Part shown: in pieces, positions 56,485 to 64,000 of the stretch
How the letters are laid out: every line of letters starts with the position of its first letter
Position numbering within the stretch: the stretch's first letter is position 1
Assembly: GCF_050624435.1 (NCBI RefSeq)
Contig: NC_134545.1
Coordinates: forward strand, 88,006,063-88,070,062
Length of the DNA: 64,000 nt
Reading direction: 5' to 3'
From: Tenrec ecaudatus
Taxonomy: Eukaryota > Chordata > Mammalia > Afrosoricida > Tenrecidae
Made by a program: the position numbers and the translations under genes
The notes under the pieces: model-generated
The model's database searches: none
Told to the model about the DNA's origin: nothing
What the model saw: only the letters and a program-made list of their open reading frames with translations

Positions 56485-56930
56485 CAGTGGTTCTCAACCT
56501 GTGGGTCGAATAACCCTTCCACGGGGGTCACCTAAGACCAACAGAAAACACATATTTTGATGGTCTTAGGAACTGAGACACCGCTCCTCTATCCGTCTCC
56601 AGATGGGTCCACCTACATACAAGTGCCCGCCGTGAAGACTACACCATGCTTCCTGACAAAATTTCATTTATTTGTCATTAGAAATAAATATTTCACAATA
56701 TATAATTACATATTGTGATTTGTTTTTGTGATGAATCACTATGCTTTCATTATGTTCAATTTGTAACAATGAAAATAGATCCTGCCTATTGGGTATTTAC
56801 ATGACGATTCATAACAGTAGCAAAATGACAGTTACAAAGTAGCAACAAAAATAATTTTAAGGTTGGGGGTCGCCACAACATGAGGAACTGTATTAAAGGG
56901 TTGAAGCATTAGGAAGGTTGAGAGCCACTG
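56485..56930 (-). mobile_element. SPIN hAT transposon, long non-autonomous form
   Basis: 446 bp, CAGTGGTTCTCAACCTG to GAGAGCCACTG, with duplication GTATAAAC / GTACAGAC (6 of 8, both differences transitions). Same structure as 28587-29036. Confidence 0.94.
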
Positions 56931-56977
56931 GTACAGACCATTTGTGACAACGAATTAAAAACGCTTTATTGTTAACT

Positions 56978-57130
56978 AATGTCTGGTGGCACTGTTGGGG
57001 AAGCGTTGGACTGCTAACCTCAAGGTCAGTGGTTCAAACCCACTTTCTGCTCCACAGGAGAAAGGTGAGGCTTTTGCTCCCATGAAGATTTACAGGTATG
57101 GGAACCCAGTGCAGGGTCTCTCTGAGTCAG
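56978..57130 (+). repeat. AfroSINE
   Basis: GTCTGGTGGCACTGTTGGGG, GGTCAGTGGTTCAAACCCAC, then a truncated tail. Confidence 0.8.
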
Positions 57131-57467
57131 GACAGACGTGGTGGCTGTGGGTGACAGTTTACATTCCCTCGATTTTCTCCTATGTCCTTTTTCCTGTCCG
57201 AGACCCTCTCCAGGACACCACGTGACCGCCAGTTGTCATGACTCATTTTCTTGTTGGCAGCGGCCACTTCTTGGACCGGACTTGTTTTTGATGACCGTGG
57301 CTGATGTGAAAAGCAATGGTCAGATTTCCCCCCCAATTTTACTTTTCTTCTTCTTTTAAAAGCTACTCAGATCACTATTTAAGTTTGAGGGATAAGGAAT
57401 CTAGAAAGATTTTTTCCCCTAAAGAAATATTCTCTCTCTATATCTATCTATAGATATAGATAGATAT

Positions 57468-57964
57468 AGTGGTAGTTACATAAGCTGGTGCCAACTTGAG
57501 GCTATTAAGAATGAAGGGGTGGAGTTTAGCCTGTCAACCAGGTCTCAGCTTGATGACCTCATTTGGAGCCACTAAGGAGATATATAGTTCATGAGGTGGG
57601 ACACACACTTACTCCCTGCAAGACAATCCTGTTGACAAGCCACATGGAGGTAGGCTGATGGCAGCCAGAGCCTTGGAGCTGGAGGAGCCATGTGGAGACC
57701 CACTCCAGTGCTGAGATGCTTACACGGCCACTGGATCCACAGGACTTTCTACCCATTGGCCTGTGATCTTCCTGCAGTCTACACCATTGCATGTGTTTCA
57801 TGAATCTGAAGAGGAATTTATAGACTGGTATCAGACTTATGGACTCGATCTGGACTGGGCTGGGATATTTTCTCAAGATTCAAACGCTCTTGTAGGTAAA
57901 GCTCTTTCTTATACACTTATGAGTGTCTATGAATTCGTTTCTCTAGTCTACCCAGACTAACATA
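57468..57964 (+). mobile_element. ERVL-type solo LTR (family A)
   Basis: About 497 bp, AGTGGTAGTTACATAAGC to CTACCCAGACTAACATA, preceded by a palindromic TATC/GATA stretch (57440-57467) that blurs the target duplication. Confidence 0.82.
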
Positions 57965-57965
57965 T

Positions 57966-59170
57966 ATTTACACAGCCCACCCTCAAGAAATGAAATTGAT
58001 AACAGTATCCTGTTCAACCCTCCATATATGTGATTCTTCCTCCCCCTTCCTTCCCCCTCCTAAGTAACCCTTCCCCCCAACATCTTGCCCCCGTCCCTGG
58101 TCTCCTCATAGACATCCAAGTCTTATCTATTGGCATATAAACCAAGTTTCTGTTTCTTTGTTTTACCTTATAACAATGGTGTTCATAAATATTTATCTCT
58201 ACAAGACTGAGTTTGGAAAATACAGTGTTCTCTTGCTGTGACCCCTCCTGGAGGCGTTTAAGGCGCTGTCATTGGTGTTGATGATGCAGGCTCTTGCAGT
58301 GTGTGCATCTGAATGTTAGTGCGATGATCAGATAGTTTGTAGACTCTTCCTCAACTCGGGATTTTCCCGATGATGCTTTCCTCGTGCCTGGATTGGGCGG
58401 CGGGCTGTGGGGAGGAAGATCACTGAGGAAACTTGCAAGTCTCACCTCGGCATACCAAGGACCCTGGCCAGCGACATGATATCCAGGTTGGTTTTGACCT
58501 TGAGCACCTGGGTTTCTTCATCATGAAGTTCTGCTTCTCCCCACTGCTCTTTGGAGGCAGGCTGCCATGTGCAGCCCACACGTCAGGGGCTCCACCTCCT
58601 TGCTCTGCTCTACTGCTTCTTTCACGACTTAGAAACTTGACCTGTCTTGGAGGGTGAGACAGAGGTTTTCCTAGGGAGCGACTTGAAGATGAGGAGAGGC
58701 GGCCTTCTCCAGGAGTGCTGCTGGCATGGTGGGTAAGAAGCTCTTCATTTAGCACCCTGGCCCCTGCCTAGGAAGGGACCTCGCCCCCAGATGTCTTCAC
58801 TCAAAGTAGCACCACCCCATTCTCATTAAAAGCACTTCCCTCAGTTGAGCACACTGGGCTGGTCATGGAAGCCAGGTGCTCCTGGGAGAGGGACCAGCAC
58901 AAAGCAGGCCCCCCACCCCTCACACCTGGGCCTGAGGCCAATGCTCACGGCTGGTTCCAGGGCTGCTGAAGTGCTACGTCCAGGCCAGTGTCCTCCCTGC
59001 CCGCTTGGCCAAGGAACTGTCACCAGAAAATCATTAAGCAATCACAACCTGTCCTCTCACAGGCCCCCACTCCCCCTTCTGTCCTAGGATGAAAATCTCC
59101 TTCACAAAGGCTGCCTGTGCAGGGAGCTGGGCGGATGGGGAGAGCGGAGCAGGGAGGAAAGGAGGGCATG
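57966..59170. other. NEURL1 intron, largely unassigned
   Basis: 57966-58400 could be an L1 3' UTR of another subfamily. The remainder has no recognised repeat or exon. Confidence 0.4.
58262..58282. promoter_or_regulatory. RE1/REST-like motif in NEURL1 intron 1
   Basis: GGCGCTGTCA followed by TTGGTGTTGAT matches the reversed 21-bp RE1 consensus at 17 positions, with the GGCGCTGTC half intact. REST silences neuronal genes outside neurons, and NEURL1 is neuron-enriched. Binding is unproven. Confidence 0.3.
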
Positions 59171-59177
59171 AGGGGGT

Positions 59178-59295
59178 ACCGTATATACTCGAGTATAAGC
59201 TGAGTTTTTTCAGCACATTTTTTAATGCTGCAAAAACCCCCTAGTTTTTTGTGGTAACATTAGGTGCCAACGGCTTATACTGGAGTATGTACGGT
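59178..59295. mobile_element. 118-bp palindromic MITE-like element
   Basis: Inverted ends ACCGTATATACTCGAGTATA with AGC and, reversed from the right, ACCGTACATACTCCAGTATA with AGC: 21 of 23 match. Inside is a second hairpin, TTTTTTCAGCA ... TGCTGCAAAAA. No coding capacity. Superfamily not determined; a target duplication is not obvious. Confidence 0.65.
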
Positions 59296-59299
59296 CTAT

Positions 59300-61085
59300 C
59301 CTCTGACTCACCTGGATGGCCTTCTTTGGACCGGTGGCCCCCAAGCATGCCATCTTCATGGCCAGAGGTGGTGGTGGCTTCTTCCCCCCACCCCACCCCC
59401 GCCGCCCCCAGGGAAAGAGAGAGCACAGGTGGGGTGGTGGCAGTGCTCTGCGGTCCAACTCTCACCATCTTCATCTTTCCTCTGGGTTCACCCAGTCTCT
59501 GCCTGCCAGCTATTGAGAGGTTGATGTTGTCTACGGCGATGGGCAAGCCTATGGCATGCCTGTCCAAGTGGAGGGTGTCCAGGTGCCCTGGGGATGGTGG
59601 GAGGAGGCAATTCGCTCAGTCACAAGGGAGCTCCAGCTGGCTCCTTTCATGTGTTGGTACCTACTCCGGGCCAGGCCCACAGAACTCGGGGGGTAGAGCT
59701 AGGCATGCGCTCTGGTTTGGTGCTCAAGGTACCCATATCCCCACTTGGTTCAACTCAGATGTTGGTCTGTGTTGGCAGAAGGCTCTGGAACGCGTGTCCT
59801 TTCCTATGTCTTTTCTTCTTCTTCCCAGCAGACATTCCTTTGTGCACCTTCTTTTGAGGGGACAAGGACTGACCGGGGGTCGGGTGTGTTTGTCATGGGG
59901 CGGCAGGACTAGTGGCCACTGACTCAGAATGTCAGCCTTGAACTAGGCCTATGGTTTTGCCCTTCCTCTCTTCTCATCCCAGGTGACCCCGCATCCCAGG
60001 GAGGGAATGAGCTTACCCAGGTCTTCCGAGGTTGGATCAGCTGGTGGTGGGACAGACAGTCAGCCTTGCAGGATGGCGCATCCAGAATCCTTGGGAGGGA
60101 GGTGGTGTGGTGCCTGCCTGCTAGGGGAGTCACTGAAGAGCTGTCACCAGAAGAAGGACGACATGTCTAGGTGTCTGGTGCATGGAGAATGGACTGTGAA
60201 GGCAAGAGGGTGGCAGGGAAGCCCAGGCTGGAGGCCACCACAGTCCTCCAGGCCAGGGCATGGCAGTGGACAGGGAGACACGAGGAGGTACTTCAGAAGG
60301 TTGGCTTGATGGATGTGGTGACCATGTGGGGGAGGGGGTGCTTGCTTTGCTGTTTCTCTGAGCATTCCGCCCTGGGGACAGTGGCTAGTGCCTAGGTGCT
60401 TGATCTGGAAGAACCTTGAGGCACTGGGAGGCTGAATCTAAGGGAGGCCAAGAACACACGTGGTGATGCATGGGGCTCTTTTGGGAAGCTGTGTCCCAGC
60501 CAAGGCCATGAGGCCTGAAAACCAGGATGAGGGACAGGTGAGTAGGGCCAGGCCAGCCCTGGTCTGACTTCATCTCCCCCTCACCCCCCCCAGGATACCA
60601 TCAATAATTAATGTCCCCTTGCCGGTCTCAGGTGGCTCCCAGAGGGCAGAAGCGTGTGCGCCTGGTTCTGGGCAGGCCCCTGAGTGAGGTGCTCTGGCCC
60701 TGACCTGACCCAGTTGTCTCAGGCCTCCCCATCCCGGCTCGGGTGCCAGCTCCCTGAGCCTGCATACCCAAGCCCTGAGTGGTTGCTGTTAATCAGCCTG
60801 GCAGAAGGTTCTGGAGCCTTGGGAGGCTGGCTTCCCAGAGTCGGGATCAAAACTTCAATGCTGGACCCTGGGGCCCCGTGCGGATTAAACTATCACACTG
60901 TTCCAGGCCAGGGAGGGGGCGGGGAGGGGGCGCGTCGGAATGGATGAATGTATCAGAACAGAACATGGAAAACGTACCTCAGTGGTGAAGGTGGCGGGTC
61001 AGAGCGGGCCGAGAAGAGAAAGAGCTATTTGTCTGCCCGGAGGGTGGGGACTTCACACAGGACTGCGTGCCTCCTCTGAAGTCCC
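59300..61085. other. NEURL1 intron, unassigned
   Basis: No exon recognised; several GC-rich open frames have no familiar protein content. Confidence 0.5.
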
Positions 61086-61087
61086 TG

Positions 61088-61195
61088 GATGGTGTAAGCA
61101 CCCTGCTGCGATGCCAAAGATCGGTAGTTCAAACACGCCCAGAGACACCTGGGAAGAAAGCTTCTGATGGGTCACACAGCCTTGAAAGGCCTGTG
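61088..61195 (+). repeat. AfroSINE fragment
   Basis: GATGGTGTAAGCACCCTGC, ATCGGTAGTTCAAACACGCC. Confidence 0.55.
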
Positions 61196-61217
61196 GAGTG
61201 GGTTATCCTATACACCT

Positions 61218-61248
61218 GGCGGGGGGTGGGGGTGGGGTGGGCGGGGGC
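61218..61248. repeat. G-run tract
   Basis: Five or more G-runs (GGCGGGGGGTGGGGGTGGGG and on), capable of a G-quadruplex on the plus strand. Confidence 0.8.
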
Positions 61249-61566
61249 AGGCATGTGCCAGGTTCATTCTTGGAGGCCAGATTTCCACTCCAGGGATGAG
61301 GATTTGTGATCTCGGCTGAGACTTGCGTCTTTGGGTCCATTTTGGGGTCCAGTCTTCTAGGACTGGAGTTGAGGTTCCATTCCTGGACAGGTGACTTGAT
61401 TTTTTTTTTTCCCCTCTGGAGTACATGATTTATTCTCTAAGGAAAAGCAGGATCGGTTTCGGTCCCACTCTCCCTTTTACCGTAACCTTCTCACTGGGAC
61501 TTGATTTTTAAGGTGGGACCCTCTTTCTTTTCCAGAGCCCACCACTAGAGGAATGAGCCAATTGAG

Positions 61567-62145
61567 TCTTTTTTTTAAAAAAAATCATTTTACTGCGGCC
61601 TCATACAACTCTTATCACAATCCTTATATACATCAATTGTGTAAAGCACATTTGTACATTCGTTGCCCTCATCATTCTCAAAACACTTGCTCCCCACTTA
61701 AGCCTTTGGCATCAGCTCCTCATTTTTCCCCCTCCCTACCTGATCCCCTCCCTCATGAGCCCTTGATAATTTATAAATTATTTTATCATATCTGACATTG
61801 TCCGACATCTCCCTTCACCCACTTTTCTGTTGTCTGTCCCCCAGAGAGGAGGTTATATGTAGATCCCTTTAATCAGTTCCCCCTTTCCACTCCACCCTCC
61901 CTCTATCCTCCCGGTATCGCCACTCTCACCACTGGTCCTGAAGGGATCATCGGCCCTGGATTCCCTGTGTTTCCAGTTCCTATCTGTACCAGTGTACACC
62001 CTCTGGTCTAGCCAGATTTGTAAGGTACAATTGGGATCATGATAGTGGTGGTGGGTAGGAAGCTTTTAGGAACTAGAGGAAAGTTGTATGTTTTGTCGTT
62101 GCTACACTGCACCCTGACTGGTTCGTCTCCTCCCCGGAGCCAAAA
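61567..62145 (-). mobile_element. L1 3' end in NEURL1 intron
   Basis: Minus copy beginning at the T/A-rich terminus (AAATCATTTTACTGCGGCCTC) to ACTGGTTCGTCTCCTCCCC, 5'-truncated. Confidence 0.88.
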
Positions 62146-62149
62146 GAGT

Positions 62150-63540
62150 CTTGTGGGCTGACAGCACACCAGGGAGAACCAGGGGCCAGCCTTTACCACG
62201 GATACATTGTTTGGCATCTATCTATCTCCAGAGCCAAGCCTGGGCTAGAGAGGGGTGGTAACATGCAAAGCACCTTCTGCATTCGCGTGTTCCCCCTAAG
62301 AGGACACTGGTGGTGGGCTCCAGGAGCTTTAGCGGCCATTGCCCCCTCGGTGAATGAAATCCAAGGTGACAGCATTCAAGATGCCCCAGGCATTGCCAGC
62401 ATGGGCCAATTAGCGCCAATTGGATCTTAATTCGTGCTGAGAGGCTCCTGGGGAGAGGGCGGTGCAGCACACTGAGCAAGGGGTGTTCAACCTGGAGCCT
62501 TGGTGGCAGGCCAGCTCCCACGTTGCCCCGTGAGAGGTCCAGATGTGATGTAAAGATGTACAACCCTCTCCCCGACTCCGGTGCTCCGCGGAGTGCCTTC
62601 CCAGAGGGGTCCTCTCATCCTCTGGCCCCGGGCTGGGAAAGGTCTTTGTTTATCCAAAGCCAGCCACCCACTCCCCTCGCCCATCCCATCCAGCCAAAGC
62701 CGGAGGACAAGATGATTCTAGTCCAATTGTCCCGAGAGCTGTCACTTTGTGGGGCCCTTCATACCTCTTCCATCTCGTGTCTCACGCAAGATTTGTGGAG
62801 ACGCCAGTCTTGACCCTGCTTCTTGGAAGCCTGAGGCTTCCTGAGGCGGACATTTGAGGGGGGGCACCCATAATGTTCCCTGTGGCTACTTGCCCGGCCG
62901 GGCCTGTGAATCTTGACGGGAGTCTCCCTACTTACCTGCCGTGAGGCCCCTTCTGCCTCTGCTGCAGGTGGCCTTCCCTGGCTCAGAGTTCTTCCTCTTT
63001 CTGCCCGAGGTGGGGTGGCATGGAAGGCGGAGCTGTCAGCATGAGGGCTTGTGGAATGTGGGTTCCAGGCCCGGGGGGCGGTTCAGTGGTCCAGAGGAAA
63101 CCCTTCGCTGGTGCAGAGTGCTGGCCCTTGGTCTCTGCAGGAAAGTTTCCTCCACTAGCAAGACTCTTGCAGGGATGGAAGGAAGGATGACTCTGTCTGG
63201 ATCTGCCTCCCTTCACCCCTCCCTGCTGCCAGGCCAAGATGTGTGGGGAGCTGGGGACTTCTGGAGGTCCCCCTGAACTCTGGACACCCAACGTAGACAC
63301 CGAATTCTGCTGCAAACCAGCAGGTCCCTGATATTGCCCAAAGGAGTCTGGGGGGACCTGGAGCCGTCAGAGGCATCTGGGTACAAGGGAGAGGAAAGGC
63401 CACAAGGCAGAAGGCACGGAGGTGACAGCCCTGGCTTCAGAGTTGGAGTTGGTCTTTGCTGCCTGTGTCACCATGGACTGGAACCTTATTTGAGATGTAC
63501 CTGCCTAGTGGGAGACACATTATAGCCACAGCTCTTTTTG
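62150..63540. other. NEURL1 intron, unassigned
   Basis: No exon or familiar repeat. Confidence 0.5.
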
Positions 63541-63544
63541 TCAT

Positions 63545-63815
63545 CAGGTCAGCGGGGGTGCCCCGTGGGAGACCAGGGTTCGATTCCTGCAGACGCACGG
63601 ATGCATTGGCACCACCCGTCGGGAAACGTGTCCGTTGCTAATGCTGAACAGCTTGGCGCAGAGCTTCCAGATGAAGCAGAGTAGGAAGAACAGCCTGGTG
63701 ATCCACTTCCTAAAAACCCAGCCAACAAAAGCCCCAGGGACCACAAGGATCTGCTCCTAGTTTGCATGGGGTCACCCAGGATCAGGGCCGATTCTAGGGC
63801 AGCTCACATGACAAC
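63545..63815 (+). repeat. AfroSINE variant (composite subfamily)
   Basis: A tRNA-like B-box region (CAGGGTTCGATTCCTGC) with a distinct body (CTTCCAGATGAAGCAGAGTA) and an AfroSINE-type 3' end (GGGTCACCCAGGATCAGGGC). It has the SINE layout but a different middle from the other copies. Confidence 0.6.
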
Positions 63816-63834
63816 ACTGCTGTCATCGTTAGGA

Positions 63835-64000
63835 TCAACCTTCATCACGTCTCAGCTTAGACATCCCTTCCTCCCACAAGCCTTCCCTGCAAGCCCCCAC
63901 CTGACACCCACCTCCGACCCAGGCTGGGTCGGACGCCTCAGCTGTATTCTCTGGCAAGTGCCCATGCCTCTGGTCCTCACGTGTCTGTATCACCCTGCGA
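63835..64000 (+). repeat. L2 LINE relic (runs off the window)
   Basis: CGTCTCAGCTTAGACATCCC, then CTTCCTCCCACAAGCCTTCCC, in L2 3' order. Confidence 0.6.

Larger units (their letters stand above)
47103..64000 (+). other. NEURL1: NEURL1 intron 1 (5' part)
   Basis: No exon with NHR or RING similarity was recognised to the right end, and human NEURL1 has a very long first intron. The interval is mostly unique or repeat-derived DNA; individual repeats are listed separately. An alternative first exon could hide here but was not found. Confidence 0.8.

Noticed and set aside
58433-58657. 74-codon plus frame in NEURL1 intron
   Set aside because: No splice context or familiar protein; likely chance.
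60900-60940. Second small GC-rich patch as a promoter
   Set aside because: G-rich but too short and low in CpG to be called an island.
63570-63600. tRNA-gene-like B box (GGTTCGATTCC)
   Set aside because: No complete cloverleaf; it belongs to a SINE promoter.
47103-64000. Alternative NEURL1 first exon (MGGQ-type start)
   Set aside because: No ATGGGNGG start followed by a plausible donor was found by eye; a search could still find one.

Overview
The window is vertebrate nuclear DNA from a placental mammal. Afrotherian SINEs, BovB/RTE LINE fragments, lineage-type L1 3' ends, ERVL-type LTRs and four SPIN hAT transposons together point to Afrotheria. SPIN plus AfroSINE makes a tenrec (Echinops-like) the best guess. 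This is recognition from memory, not a search.

Two genes are visible, head to head as in human 10q24.33. CALHM3 is complete on the minus strand: three coding exons at 17093-17379, 14394-14649 and 11421-11912, with canonical GT-AG introns and a 344-residue product, the human length. NEURL1 begins on the plus strand in a CpG island (about 46.3-47.4 kb). Its first coding exon is 47018-47102, and everything to the right end is intron 1. CALHM1 and CALHM2 would lie beyond the left edge and are not seen.

Layout: 1-11.4 kb is the 3' flank of CALHM3, dominated by one nested transposon stack (BovB, then an older LINE, then a mariner, then young L1s, with an ERVL LTR and another L1 in the same BovB). 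11.4-17.4 kb is CALHM3. 17.4-46.3 kb is the intergenic space, with a pair of POU octamers 0.65-0.7 kb upstream of the CALHM3 start, a BovB with a surviving YADD reverse-transcriptase motif, two SPIN copies in 25.7-29.1 kb, a third near 38.1 kb, a MaLR provirus relic (40.9-42.8 kb) and an L1 running from its 3' UTR into ORF2 (44.5-46.0 kb). 46.3-47.4 kb is the NEURL1 promoter and exon 1. 47.4-64 kb is NEURL1 intron 1, with further LTRs, SINEs, a fourth SPIN and a short palindromic MITE.

The two genes are not a functional pathway. CALHM3 partners CALHM1 in the taste-cell ATP-release channel, and NEURL1 is a neuronal RING E3 ligase. I see no CRISPR, operon or new protein system. The noteworthy material is transposon archaeology (horizontal-transfer families and datable nesting) and a few candidate regulatory motifs.
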